64,000 nucleotides of DNA, from positions 165,600 to 229,599 of the forward strand of contig QNGE01000761.1 of assembly GCA_008508345.1 (NCBI GenBank), read 5' to 3'. A program made the translations under genes and the position numbers. The first letter of the stretch is position 1; each line of letters opens with the position of its first letter. This document shows, piece after piece, positions 11,201-26,200 of this stretch. The notes under the pieces are model-generated. The model made no database searches, had not been told where the DNA came from, and saw only the letters and a program-made list of their open reading frames with translations. This DNA comes from Paragonimus westermani (Eukaryota; Platyhelminthes; Trematoda; Plagiorchiida; Troglotrematidae).

Positions 11201-14200
11201 GTCCCAGGTGACCGTCTGTCAGTGAGGCTATCAGCGAGACAGATGGTACACTCATCTATAATAAGTCCAGAAGGTTAGAGCGATGGGCGGAACACTTTGA
11301 GGGTCAATTTAATTGACCTCCCGCCTCTACCGCGTTGCCGCCACAAACTTGTAATGTAGTTCCACGGTCGGTCGAGTTGGAACCACCCACTGAGACTGAG
11401 GTCCGCAATTGCATTGCTGCTCTCAAGCGTAATAAGGCTGCTGGTCCAGATGACATCGTACCGGCACTTTTCAAAGAAGGTGGAGAGGCGTTAGTAGAGG
11501 CTTTGACTCATTTGTTTCAACTTGTGTGGACGACGGAAACTATCCCCTCGAGTTGGGGTCACTCGATAATAGTTCCTATATTCAAGAAAGGTATCAGGGG
11601 CTCTTGTGAAAACCACAGAGGAATTAGTTTGACCCCAGTCATTTCTAGGGTTCTAGCATCTATTATACTTCGCCGACTNNNNNNNNNNNNNNNNNNNNNN
11701 NNNNNNNNNNNNNNNNNNNNNNNNNNNNNNNNNNNNNNNNNNNNNNNNNNNNNNNNNNNNNNNNNNNNNNNNNNNNNNNNNNNNNNNNNNNNNNNNNNNN
11801 NNNNNNNNNNNNNNNNNNNNNNNNNNNNNNNNNNNNNNNNNNNNNNNNNNNNNNNNNNNNNNNNNNNNNNNNNNNNNNNNNNNNNNNNNNNNNNNNNNNN
11901 NNNNNNNNNNNNNNNNNNNNNNNNNNNNNNNNNNNNNNNNNNNNNNNNNNNNNNNNNNNNNNNNNNNNNNNNNNNNNNNNNNNNNNNNNNNNNNNNNNNN
12001 NNNNNNNNNNNNNNNNNNNNNNNNNNNNNNNNNNNNNNNNNNNNNNNNNNNNNNNNNNNNNNNNNNNNNNNNNNNNNNNNNNNNNNNNNNNNNNNNNNNN
12101 NNNNNNNNNNNNNNNNNNNNNNNNNNNNNNNNNNNNNNNNNNNNNNNNNNNNNNNNNNNNNNNNNNNNNNNNNNNNNNNNNNNNNNNNNNNNNNNNNNNN
12201 NNNNNNNNNNNNNNNNNNNNNNNNNNNNNNNNNNNNNNNNNNNNNNNNNNNNNNNNNNNNNNNNNNNNNNNNNNNNNNNNNNNNNNNNNNNNNNNNNNNN
12301 NNNNNNNNNNNNNNNNNNNNNNNNNNNNNNNNNNNNNNNNAATGACCTGGCGTAGGGAAATGAAGTCGTTCACGAAGGGGTTGGCCACTGTGGGTCGTGT
12401 TCGTCTCCCGGGTTGGGGTCCTCGCGACTCACAGAGTCGGTGGTTGGAGACTCTAGGTGAGATGGTGGCTAATCCAGCGCAGTGACGTGAATGTTGTCGT
12501 TGTTTGTCCGAGTTGTCTGTGGAGTGAGTGCATTTGATGACGCAGGGCAGTGAAAGCCGTAAGGAAGCTGTCTCGCTGATGACGCCTTACTCTCACTTGC
12601 AGCTCGGTTGTGTTGTTTGCAAGGTGTAGGCACCTTGATATTGAGTGTTTGAATCTGGACGTAGTTTGTTTCAGTATTTAGGTCCCTTCCCGTCCCCTTC
12701 TTTTTCCTTGTCTCTTTCTATATAGGGTTTGCTTATTCTTCATGGTTGTGTGGCAGTTTAGCATTAGTGTAAACCACTGATGTATTGCTGTCTGTGATGA
12801 TGATGATGATGATGATGATTTTCGGGACTACAGTTACGATATATGGCTACAATGTTGGCTGTTGCTTGTGTAGACATTTGTACTCTGTTTTCACACAGCA
12901 CGAATAAGTTCTCTACTAAACACTATGGAGCACACCTACCTGCATAGTCACTTTTCAGTTGCTACGATCTGCTGCTATTACTTCCAAGGCTGTGGTTTCG
13001 ATGAAAAAAAAACAACCTCAAATGGTAGCTACAGGCATCTATGTAGTGCAAAGATAGTTTGTCACGACGGTTAGCTCGTTTTACAGCATTTCTTCAGAGG
13101 TTTCTATACAAGATTGATCAAGAAGTTTGGTGCCTAAGCACCTCTTCACCAACGATAAAATTGTTAGGAACAAACTTTTCGATCTCGTTTATTCGCTTTT
13201 TCCTAGAAGTGTTTGTCTTACAAAAGGTGAGAAAAATAGGCTGGCGTTAACACGTTTTTAAGTTAACCTTGGTCTTTCAATCGGAGAGAATTGAGGCCAC
13301 CAGTTTCGCGTTACGAATAGGCGACATTGGGATTCAACCTTATTACTGACTAAATGAACTTATCCATCATGGTAGCATATCACAATTGATTGTATAGTCA
13401 CGCTAATATCGTTCTATTCAGTCTTGTTTCCAGTTCCCTTAAGTGGAATTTTTTTCCAAAATATCCCTCGTCTCTGATGCGGTGAATAACGACTCGAATC
13501 ACCCATCATCCAGTCAGACTCATTGTCATTTATGCAGGCAAACAAAATTACGCACTAACAGTAATTTAAGGGGATATCAAAGTGCCACTAGGGCAGTGGA
13601 GCGCAAAATCCCAAAAGTGGCCATTGATCAAACACCACAGGATACACTAGGCGCGTAGATTCCAGATTACATTTCTCTCTTGAGAGCCGTTTGTTTTTAT
13701 TCTTCGCCCTCAGTCCATATATTCCCAAGTTCGAGGTTCTTCTTTCCGTAGTTCCATTCCTAATAGGTCTCCTCAAGAAGGACCACCTTACTAAAGAAAC
13801 AATTTTTGTTCGGTACCATGGGATTTCTACAGCAATTTTGGATCTGGAGTACGAGCACGACTCACTATTTTAGTTCTATTTAGTTTCGATTTTCCATACA
13901 GGGACAATAACCTTTGTCACCATAATGTTGTCCCTTAGAATCTATGAGCTCCGTCAACGTGAAACAGCCCACTAGATCATTCTGCGGACAGGACAGGCTG
14001 TTCCGCGCCACAAATGTTATTCTAATTAGTTTTACATGAGGACATCCTACATCTGCCACTCAGTTGCAGTTTAAACTACAGATCAATGATACGCTGAGTA
14101 CATCACTTGGTCTTCACCTTATCGATTCGCATGTATGTTACAGATACGTGATGCGGTGATCCCATCATATTTATCCAGTGCAATCAGTAATTCATACCTG

Positions 14201-17200
14201 TCAAGCTATCGACAATCTTCGTACAAGCAGTGTGGAACAGATAAGGGTGCTTCGAATAATGTCTGTTATTCTATAGGAAGAAATTCATGGATGCAGCAAA
14301 GCCTGCCATCAATGAAGGTATGAACCTTTCCGGAACAGTACACAAGAAGCAATTTCAGCTCTGTGATAGTCAAACAGAGATGCACTGTACAACCATGGTC
14401 AGGTTTTTCCTTACAGTGTTTTGTGTACCGCCTCAGGAGGGGCAATCCCCAAGAAGACATAACTTCTAGTAGCTCTCATCATCAGTCTCTAGTATATACA
14501 TGCACACATCTATCAGATATTACTATCAGGAACCAAGAGAACGTGAACCACTGTTATCAGTGCGGGTGAAAAATTCACTGGGAAGGTCAACAGAGTTTTT
14601 GCAGTTTGTTGACTTGCCCAACATGAACTGCAAACCAACTGTTGATTGTGTTTGACCAAATATGGATTCCCATTATATACATTAAGGGTAATTCACTAAC
14701 ACACTACAACATGGACTGATGAATACGGCAGCGATAGTCGTTTGTTTTGTCTATGTGCTCTACAAACACCAACAAAGTCGTTCCACTAGCTTACTTGAAC
14801 TTGGTGCGGAACTGTCATCCATTTGAAACGGCGTACTCTCTCTGTAAAAGAACTACCAGCACAATACGTAAGGTGTATGGTCTATAATAAAGAGAACCGA
14901 CAGCCATAATATTCCAGTTCAACAGTCTCTCTCTCTGTCTCTCGTTATCCAGTGGAAGTATACAGACTGACAGGGGTTTGTCAGTTGAGGTCAACATAAT
15001 GAGGGAGGTAACCAGTACAGCTCAAATCTGTTGCATGCCCTATCATGGAAAGGAATAAAAACTTCAAATGTCGAGAGTTAAGGATGTACAGCGGCCTCCA
15101 TCGAGTTTTGTTTTCGTTGTCGTTTTCCACTTAGTCACACTACTTTCAAAAATAGCGTGACGAATGCTATACGTGATTAGCATATTTAGTGTATCACGAT
15201 TAACTAAGTGGATTGCCAAATAAAAGCCCATTAAATTTTTAGTGTTATTCATTATAAGGCCAATGTACGTTAGCTAGACAAAATGCTACATAAAGAGCAG
15301 TTAAGATACTTGAAATAGTGGACTTTACAATAGTACATTACTGCTCAAAATTCCTTCCATTTATTTTGGAATAGTGAAGAAGGCGTGCACTATCGATGTC
15401 GTTAAAGTGGTGCCAGGCCTGGGATAATGAGTTCAGCAAATGGGAGAAAGCTTACCGCTGAACAAGTGGCTGATGATGTCACTCTGTACTGATCGGTCAA
15501 CTGATGTAAAATCCAAGGATAAATAATCCAGTATCCCGAATAGGAGAAGAATTGGTGTTTGTAGTACCGGTCAAAATGTGTCTAATTCATTGCCATTTGG
15601 GCTCACAGTGTTCGCGGAAGAGAAGAATGGGATGAAAAGCCGGCTTAAGTGAAGTAGTTGTACTGTCAGTTTGCCGGCTTTTCACATCGACAGTAAGACA
15701 GAGTGTATATCAACACGCACGCGACGACAGAAATGGTGGGATCAGAAATAAACGGTTGTTTGAAATCAAACCAGCACACAAACCTATGCGAATGAATGAA
15801 ACAGGAATCATCCTACAAACTGTTCATAATTTGATGGACGGTTTTTCTCAAAGCACCTATATCTCATGACACCTTTGCGTTTGTAGACGTTTTGGATATG
15901 ACCTGATATCAAGTATGGCAGAAAACCGTTTGAATATTAAACGCTCAAAAGGAAGCAACATCAAGAAACAAGAGACCATCTGGAGCAAGAGTCGTACGAC
16001 GATGTGGCTAATCGATCAGATACCTCACGTTTAATTGTATTCTCAACACATGTAACAACGGCGACTACCAACCACACTGTTGCAGGCTCGAGCCCCATCT
16101 ACTATCAGTGCTCTCTTCTGGATCCGCGAAACCTTGAAGTGTCCAACAGCGTATGATCAGTATGCCACATGGCAGCGACTGTTCATATTTTGCACGAATG
16201 AATCAAATCAACATTCGACTCGTCAAACAACATACACAAAAGGTACTCTGGACTGTGGAACATAACAGGCTGATCTGTTACCAACACGAACCTTTGATCA
16301 ATGACAGTGTTCAGGTTTACATCCACTGGTAGCCAGAAACACTCCCAGATACGACACCATGCTGTACTCAGTGCCATAAGCTGTACCAGGTACCTCGTTT
16401 CACCTTCTGACCACTTACATTCGGCGTTCGATGAATGACAAAAAAACATGGCAGTCTAGGGGCGGATAAACAATGGATCAATCAAAGAAAAAACTGGGTC
16501 GAACTTAACGATAACTTTCAGTATTCAGCTCACACCTAAAGATGCAAATTTGACTGACCCCACGTGATGCTCACAATCATTCAACATATTCGGTTGTTTT
16601 ACTAAGTTGCCAAGACAATGAGAACATAGGAGGTGATATGGAATGGAAAGCGATATGATAAGTATTTCTGAGCAGTGGTGAACCATTGGTTTGGCGCATA
16701 GTAAATTGTAAAAACAGTTTGCAAACAAAATATCCACAGAGTTCAGTTCTCTGGAGGTCATTTGCAAACGCTCATTTCATTCGAACAATTAAGCCACCTC
16801 TGGTAAAGTCTCACGGTTGTGCTGTAATTATGCACAAACTAAAAAAGATGGACCACGAGAATGGAAAATGCCGTACATGCCTGTTTTCCTCAGTAGACAT
16901 TGCCCGGGAACAAATGGATGGTCAATGAAACCACTCACCAGATAAAATTTTCCGGAGCAAATAGTTCCGGTCTCTTACCATGCAGCTTGTTGCTCGAACA
17001 CATTGTACTATAACATTCAATAAATTATCTGGTTGTGCTATCTAACAAAAGTCTTGAAACAATGTTCAAGTCGAACGAAGGGCTCATAAGATGGGACCTA
17101 ATGATATACTACAAGTTTAATCAAATGAGGTGACACGATGTGCACCGTATTCCCTTGCATCGAGTAAAGCGTAGGATGCATCTAAACTACACAACGACTG

Positions 17201-20200
17201 TCAACAAACACACCACCTAAGCTTAAGTAAGACTGTAGAAACATGAGGACACAACAATGTAATGTGGTTGTGAAAACCAGAGTTCATGACTCTAAAACGC
17301 AAAGCCTAATCAGTCTTATAATGGCGCTGCGCTACGGACGCCGCTGTTGGCAACGAAACATCCAACGATCAATGCCGGTCAATAGCACTCATACCATTAG
17401 CACAGGCTGATGCCCGCGATGTGCAAACGTATGGACCGAAATCAGCTCGTATACCAGCCCACTCGCTCACAAACATGAGTGCAAACTTGCGGAGGCTCTC
17501 CGAGTGCAGTCGTGTAAGTTTGTGGTTGAAAATCAGGCGAAAAACGCCAAATCTGTGTAAACGCACAAACACACGCACCCATCAATTAAAATCGGAACCA
17601 AAGTATGCTGTTTGTAAAACACGAACAATGAAAAACACCAACTGAGCAGGAGAGAGAGAAGACAAATATAATGGCCCCGTCAGTTGTCACTAGTTAAGAC
17701 CTATGCGACACACACAGTCAGACAACTGAACCAGCTGAGGAGAACCTAGCAGAACCGACGGCAGGCACGAATGCTGATTGTGAACGGGATTGGATTAACG
17801 GGAGCTCAAATACAAAAAATATGGCAATTTAGCAAACAAAATGCTGAGCAGAAACGGAAGCAACTAACGACAGCATGTGGACAAAACACACCGTATTGGC
17901 TTCAGCGTACTGAGAGTCGGCATACGGTCGAGGGAGCTGCCCCATAGGAGGTGCATGCAGCTCGTAGTTGTACATGTCCTTTAACGGTCCAGCCGGTTGC
18001 ACGTTGGAAGCCGACCATCTGGAAGCATCTCCAGGCTGGTAAGACGTACTATCTCCAGTCGAATCGTTCGGATGCCAAGACTGCATGGCCTGTGGGGATG
18101 GACCGGCATCGGAGCCGGATGCGGTCAGTCGAGGTGTGGTTGGACGCCATCCGACAGGCGCCTCATAGTGGATCAAGTATTGACACATATGAGTGTATGT
18201 ATCTCCTTCGGCGGGTTCATTCGCATAAATTTCCAGGCCGTATTCCCCTGTACGAGGATGGATTTAAAAAAGCGGAGTGACTATGCATTCCACCAGAAAG
18301 ATACTACGTAGTCCGCTCCAGTTGCAAAAACTTCGGGCAGGTGGTTTGTATTTTATTATCAACTGAAGGTAAGGTTATGTGTGACTAAAAATATAGTGTA
18401 CGTGAAGTTAAAACCATACAGGTAATACTTTCATTGAATCACAAGCGTACATTGCACAATTATGTAAGATTTTGATAATGGAAAAGTATCCAGGAAAAAA
18501 TACTCGTCTTTTACATAGAAACGTAACGAACAGATACATTTAGTTGCCGTGCGATGAGGAAGGTTACAAATGGTCAGAGAAACAGGCAACACACCAAGAA
18601 TGACAAACAACTAATTAAAACGTGAATCTATTGAGCATAGCACACCCTCCTAGTCTGAGGAACGGGTTTAAAAGACAAATCAAATTGTGGAAGGAAGGAG
18701 ACTCCTTGTACGAACAAAGGATGACAACACACAGGGTTTGAGTGAATCGTGTGATGACAAGTCTGAAACAACAGGCACATCAGAAACATCTGTCATCGGT
18801 GGTTTTTCACAAAGCAATATCGAGAAACCATCAGGAACTTGTATATAAACCAGGTTGACTAAAGTCAGACATCCGAATCAGGCTGTTACAACAGCCAAAG
18901 TCAAAAGGCACCGGCGCACCTATGTCATCATCATCATCAGGGGCTTGCTCTGAGCTGCTGGTTGTCTAAAATTGTAGGAATGAAAACCAACAGTTGAGTG
19001 GACAGTGACCTTTGAGGCAAAGTCGGGCAAATGATGAGCCAAAGCGAAATCATTAGCTGTCGGAGACAACGCTGAAAATACCCCCATAACAGGCTCTAAG
19101 CAACGGGAAGTAAAAAGCGGATATCAGTCACCAGGGGAGTTCCAGTACAGGATATTGGAAACATGCACCAAAACTTTGACAAAGAAACCAGGCAAACTCG
19201 TTATAGCATATCACATCAAGCAAACTAGGGAACAGAAAAGATGACAGATCCTTAGAGCCTAGATTTCTAAAAGGAGATGGAGTGTCCCACCACGTGATCG
19301 GGATCTTTGGTTAGTTCAACTGAGAATGATATATTCGACTTGGCCTACTAGTACAAACTGAAAATAAACTAGCAACATCCTAGTACGAATCAGCCAGCTG
19401 TAGAGACAAGCCTAAAACAGACTTGAACAAAGAAAGTTCCATACTTCGAAAACAAGTTGTAAGCAACCGCTTATTTCATTGCTGACAACCCTTTTGACAC
19501 GGAAGACGGAGGGGATCAGTTACAAATTTGGTAATATTTAAGGTAAACTATACGTGAGCAGCTAAACTACGAAGTGTGCACAAATATAGATTGAAACTAC
19601 GAACGCATTTCTAATCGCGGCAGATCGGAGGCACGGTAAACAAGAAGTGTAAAGGTCACATAAGTCCAGTAAAGAGTTCACTGATTTCCAGGGAGAGAAA
19701 ACAGAACCAGAACCAACAGCTGTCAGAAAAGTCAGTCTTTCCAGCCATCGATCTAAATCAGTTTGGTCAGCTCAAGACCGTCCGCCATGTATCAAGAAGG
19801 TGAAAACTATAAACGTTATTTATGGGGCGTACCACCCTTGCAATTTCGATGGTTACTGTGATTAGGTACTCTAATGGAGTTTGAAACCCTCATCTATGTA
19901 CCAAGACATCCTTCAGATCAATCTCATGCGCTGTTTAACGTGTGAACAGCAACTTCAGAGTCTCTGACCATAACCAAAAAAAAACAATTATCGTTCGAGG
20001 GTATAGAGAAGGTAGAAAACTTAGGAAGCAGAATAGAAGGTCGTAATGGATAAATAACGTCACTGTCGGGAGAACGATGACTTCTGATACTCCCCGGTCG
20101 TTTATGCCGCGGAACAGGGTTGATTTGGTGGACTTCACTACAAATCTCTGACTCAAAGGTCTGATCCGCAATACAACAGGATACAGGTTTTTCTTAGAGG

Positions 20201-23200
20201 GCCCTACGCGCAGTCAATGACTCAAGAGTTGTGCGACGATCTATGAGTGCATCTGCTTTTCCCCTGACTGTTCTCCTCTTCTGGCCTGTTTGACAAGGCT
20301 GCACCGGAAGGACCAAAGCCCCAGTTAGCACAGCCATCTGGATCGGTGCAGTGCACAGGCCTGACTACCACGTCAAGGTGGTAGAATAGGTCAGGGCCAC
20401 AAACTGATACTTGAATTGATTTCAGTGAGCTCTTCCGAAATTAGTTCGGTGGTCGCCTAATTTGGTTCCGAGCACTTGTACTCTCTACTCACCATAAACG
20501 CTTAAACAACCTTTTCAAAAGCCGGATTCGAAGTTATTGAATCTATTCCGGATCTATTTCGAGACCAATTGCTTTGTCCGGTTGCGGAATCACTCACAGC
20601 GATCCATAAATTTCATCTATCAACCGAATAGGTAAGATTTATTAAACGACCAATGGTGTCCTGCATAGTGCAATAATGTAAAATGTCGAGTGACGCACAA
20701 AAGAAGATTTTCTGGATCTGATGCGCGAACTTTCACCTCGTAGTTGGCAACCTTCGAAGGTATATTTGAAGAATTCGAATCCTAACAGTTTTCGTATCAA
20801 CAGTTCAACGATAATAACTTTAGGATTGAGTCCCGATTTATCGCAAGTATTCTCGTTTTGGGTTTGGACGGTCTAACGGTATCCAACCCACATTTGATCC
20901 ACCAGATGTCATGGCAGCAGCCACTTCGTTGCATGCAGGCCGGAACTACGATCTTAGCGTTGCAGTGATCAGAGCGAATTACACATGGATTCTGTGCGAC
21001 CGACATCTAGACAGTCGCAAAAGAAGTAATCAGAACTCGAAGCAGAGAACTCATGATTGACACTTAATACCATGAGCTCAGAAAATCAACGAAGAGCGGT
21101 TGATGATCCGCTTCGGCGTATGCAGTCCAGTGATGGTCCATGGGAATACCGATGTACTAGCTTACTTGCCAGCCCATTCATTGTCATTGGTGGTTGGCCT
21201 TGAGACAGTTGGAATCTGGTTCGATTGTGAAGCACACAAGTGCCGATTAGGTGCACAAAGAGTGAGGGCACACGACGCTGTAGCTGGACGTCAGGCCAAA
21301 GGGACTGGAAACAAGCCACTGCCACATTCGAATGAGTCATCAGCCTCCGCACATGCGCGCGTCGAGTAGGACAAGCAACAAAAAAAGGTTTACCATTGCA
21401 ACACAAGCGGACCATGCAATAAACACACACAAGCACACGTGGGCGTAACCCAGTTACCATGATCCAGTTGGCGACTGCACTCGATGTACGACTTAAGACC
21501 AACCGGTTAATTTTACGGTGAAAGGCAGTTGACAGTTGCGAATAGCAAAATCTAGTGCGAGCTGGTAACATGAATATGAGTCCGGGAAATTACCACAGAC
21601 GTTGAAAGTATTACGTACGCGCCATAGTTGCAAAGCACGTCGAACCTATTGAATGAAAACTGTGCAACCATTTACGTGATCGCATGGAACGGCCCGAAGA
21701 TTCGCTTGTATCGGGCAAAGTGGCGAAACAATAAAGCCCAGACCACTGCGCATTATTGTCAACATTTGTCACCGATAAGTAACAGGTTATAAATAATATA
21801 ACAGAATTTAGAGTAAAGATACTGTCCAATAGGAATACAAACAAAACATATCCGTCCGGGCTTTCGGTTGACATCAACGTGTGCAGCATTTTGCTTTATT
21901 GGACATGAATTTCAGGGGTAACGTGCCGGTTGGCACATCAAGGTGATACACAGTAAGATCAAAAGGAATGTGGTGGTGTTACCGCAATAAGTTGCCAAGG
22001 TTAGTCAAACTATAAGATTACCTATTATCACCTCGAAATGTTCATAATTTTACAGGAGTATATAATACGCCTACAAATTTGCAAATGAAGAAATCCCGAG
22101 AAAATCACGTATACGATTCTACGCTGGTCGATACCGTATGGCTATACCAGAACTTGAAAATACGATTAATCCTATCGGATTTAGAGTTACTTAGTGAATC
22201 TGTAAACGTCCACATCACACTAACTGCTCTAATATGATATACTGTGACACCGTACACAGTCAACCAATCTAAGCCCAGGCAAAAATGTTTAGTGTTTGGG
22301 AATGGAACTTAAAAACTTAGGTTTGCGAATTCTGGTAACGGCATGACAACACTGTGGTAAACTTGACCATACGGTTAAATATGGAAGTGGTCCGAAGTTA
22401 CAGGGCAACCCATGATAGGCACTGAGTGTATGATAACGGGATTAACGCGATAAACGGATAAGCCAGGCTTTTCGGAGAAAACACATTCCAACAGAACAGA
22501 GTGGACACTTTTGTAAGGAAAATTCTAAGGTCATGTCGAAATGTTAGCCGATCAGACTTTAACAATTAACACTTTCACAATCGACCCCAAATCTCGTAAA
22601 GAAAGTCTTGTAGAACAAATTGTGGGCCATTAAGAATCACTCTATTTGGAGATGGGAATCCACTGATACGAATTCTGAAGTACCGTTAAACATGATGTGC
22701 CTCGAGTTAGCGTGGATCAACCGACAAGCTTGCTAAACCAAAAGGACAATCCTCGGAAAAAGTTGCTGAATCTTGTCGAACAAGATCAGTTAACAGCACT
22801 ATACGAAAACACCACACCCGTTAGCTATCGAATGTGAGTTAGAAGCTTAAAGAGAGGCTCCAAACAAGATTAATGATTCATTTGCTGCAGCTAATGTGAA
22901 CGTAAGGTGTACGCTTAGAAGCCAGTAGGAATGCGGCAGAACCGGAGCATGATAGTTCGGAAAGGATACTTTCTTCATGGTGAGTGTAGAGATTGAACGG
23001 ACATTTCACGTACAATGATACCTGACGGAAATCAGTGTTCATCGGAATAGCTGAATGTCTCCCGATAAGCGTGTTACCTAGCGTCATGCAAAAGTAGTCG
23101 AATGAATCGCGTTGATTGAGATTGATGATTTCGGTCATCCTGAAAACCAATCAAATCAACTGAAGTGGCTGGCTCTCTCTGAGTACTAATTACAAAGAGG

Positions 23201-26200
23201 ATAACCAATAAACACAAATCACGTATCTTTGTTTCCAAGTTTGAGTCATAACGCGGCTCGAGCCGTCGTTAATCGCGGAAGTGAAACCAAAAACAGTAGA
23301 TAGGAACACAAGAACAAGTGAGAAACCCATGGTCATGTCAAAGGTCCGCCGTCACTAGGTTTGTTACATACATCACCGGTTACATTGAACAACGCATGGT
23401 GGAGCCAGGGCTTCGTCGGTATAAAGAGCAGACAGCTCAAACTGTCAACTAGAACGCCCATATCTAGGTACTCATCAATGCGAATTAACAAGCGAGAAAC
23501 ATAGCGTAATGGATTATTTTCCCCCGCGTCATCCATAAGTTGCAATTACAATAACACTAATATAGGTAGAAAAAACAGAAGCTCACTTCAGTACACGGTT
23601 GAACACGTGCCAAAGTAGTTTAACAAATGACTGACGCGGTCAAGTGAACAAACGCGATAGCATACACAGTCCACAGATCACAATGCGCGCTAAGGTCAAT
23701 ACGTTTATCCTATCACTACCGCATAAACTAGCCCACTGAAGCTTGCATTCAACGAATCTAGGCTGACAGGACAATACGGATCGATCTTATGCATGTTCAC
23801 ACCATGGACAAGGGATTTGCCTCTTTTGTGGTCCATTACTGGTCTGTCATGTTTAACGAGAACATTTTTAGCGCGTGACCGATGAAACAACATCAAATGT
23901 TCAGAAACCGTGGTAAAAACTATAGGGCCACCAAACATTTTACGGGTATTTGTCACAACAGGTCGCAGATCGTGTCCACCATTCAAGCCTCACTAAAAAA
24001 GGGCGATATACGTCACACCAATGGGTGGTTAGTTGTTAGCCTTTTAATCTCTGTGAGTAAATGAGGTAACGTATCAAAAACATTTGGTTTTGTCGAGAAG
24101 TACATATCATCTTGCTGCGTTTGTAACATTATCGCACTCATCGGTCACGAAGTTGGAATTTCTCGAAATGTATACCGACTAAATATGGCGTTTCTCACAC
24201 AAGCGGTCCACATGGGTATCCTCTTTGAGATGCATGCCTTGACTAACAGAACACTACAATTAGTAGGCCTAACCACGGCACCAAAAGTGACAAATGTTGG
24301 TACTCTCCGGAGGGATTCCAGCGTGCAATCCTGATTTCAAACATACTGGAAATCTTTGGTGCTTCTCAACACGTTCAAACATGGAAGAACGTTCTGTAAT
24401 CGGGATGAAACAGACTTAAGCCTGGTATTCCTGAACAATTTCAGAAAAAGGCTACGATACGCTCAACGTTTAGAAAAGCGCCTGAACATAAATGTATCGG
24501 CCAAAACACCCAAAACTTAGAGAATCAAAAGAGCTATCCGACAGCGAGGGATGAACATACTGATCACAAGTCTGCCTAGGCCGATGTTCATATCAATAAA
24601 TTTTGATGAGCGTAATGATAGTCATTGGTCATTCTTACCACAACCGTCCAACCAACTGCCAAAAAGTGTAGTCGGACGTGGCATATTACTACGAAACAGG
24701 TGACATTGATCGGGCTACCGTGGAGGGGGGGTTCAAAAACTGTGGCAGTGTGGCTGTATATTTTCTGATAACAATTCTACTTAGCCAAAAAGTCGCAGAT
24801 TAACTATATTTTTGGAGGATCATCATAACCAGCCACCTCAGCTGATGGTTCACTAGAATAACTGAAGATCCTTAGACATCAGAATGCCTATAATGTACCA
24901 TTCGGAACCGCAGTGAAATGATCATGGTACAACCAGTAATATGTACTCCTGAGAACAATTACCACATTCCCTTGGCAGACTGTAGGCCAGTGCTGGAAGA
25001 GCAGATCATAAGAGCCCACAAAAGAGGACGAATTATACGAAGTGGGGAATTGACAAACCTGATGATGAAGGACAAATAACGGTTAAAAAAAGTGTACACC
25101 GGAAGTAGGACTGGTACAGACTTGTCACTGTTGACCGTGTAAACTGTATTTCGATCATGAGCATTTCATGGCGGTTTCATAATATTGGCTTCTAGTCCCA
25201 TGTATCAACAATCAAGTTATTCAGTTCATGAAGAATGCTCAAAATGGTGGACTTGAACTTTATTGGTAGTCAGTGCTTTACAGCAATTGTGTCGCCGACG
25301 ATTGCTCCGGCAGATTTATGGCGCTGGTGGGTTCCAACGTGAATTATTACAGAAATCCTGTTGGGCAGCAACTTCCGTAAGTCATCACGTGGATTTCATA
25401 ATACACCGGAGGATGGGTCGGTAACGGTGTTCAAAATTGAAATCCCTGAGTTTCCAGCGTGACCACGCAGCGTATTTAGTGGAACACATTTAGAAATTCT
25501 GCCCTTATAGATGCTTTGTGTCCAGTTGAAGCTTAAGCATTTCACAACTGGGTTTCCTCGAAATTTACAGTAAGTGTTCCAGTTTGGGAATGTAATACAT
25601 AAAATAGAAGAGCTGTTTTTTTGTAGATTTCGAAGACTGAAAAGTGGGTCAAAACGAGCTGGATACGTTTCGCCCTACATACTGCTGGAGCTTGTAAAGC
25701 CTGGTATTTAATCAAGTGGGTCAATATGGAGATCCCCTGATTAAACACGTATCCGAAAGATCGAATCATGTCTAAATCATTCTCTCCTAAAGTGTCTATC
25801 GCAAGTACGACTGGTGGCTTGCCTGTTATCACTCCTATATCTGTATGTTCTCATTACCAGCAGCACAGTTACAAGTAGAGATAGAATGGGGGATATTTAA
25901 GACTCACGCATGTTCAGTGAGTTTCAAGCTTTTGTAGTACGTGTAATTAAAGACGGATGTCGTTATCATTGATAACCATCACGAACGAGAGAAATGATTG
26001 AATTTACTAAACAGGTCTGGACAGAACTCACTTCATCAGCTCACGTGTAGTCACACACATAAACACACACTCAAAGCACGCCAGTGATTTGACAGTCGCG
26101 TCACGCAATGAGGCAAATTAATATGAAAACGTACTACACTGGCTAAACAAAATCCATGGACTGCATTGGTACGTCACTGATCATGTCAGATGACCGACTG

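Larger units (their letters stand above)
10940..12819 (+). mobile_element. TGA-tail LINE copy (RTE/CR1-type ORF2), inactive, split by assembly gap
   Basis: In one frame the plus strand reads a linker with SRRDVRRNLKHSLKADREAW, then the reverse transcriptase entry (RNKAAGPDDIVPALFKEGG, HSIIVPIFKKG, SCENHRGISLTPVISRVLAS). Unknown bases cover 11679-12340. After the gap the LINE C-terminus resumes (MTWRREMKSF, RLPGWGPRDSQSRWLETLGE) to a stop at 12525-12527. A 3' UTR follows, then a (TGA)n tail at 12795-12819. In-frame TGA codons lie at 11209-11211, 11314-11316 and 12483-12485. The endonuclease domain is missing, so the copy is 5'-truncated. It sits antisense inside a KY-like intron. Confidence 0.88.

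Noticed and set aside
18928..18945. (TCA)n run resembling a minus-strand LINE tail
   Set aside because: The bases beyond the run do not match the LINE 3' UTR, so it is only a simple repeat.
23882..24064. Short plus frame as a small gene
   Set aside because: No start context, no motif and overlapping minus frame; indistinguishable from chance.
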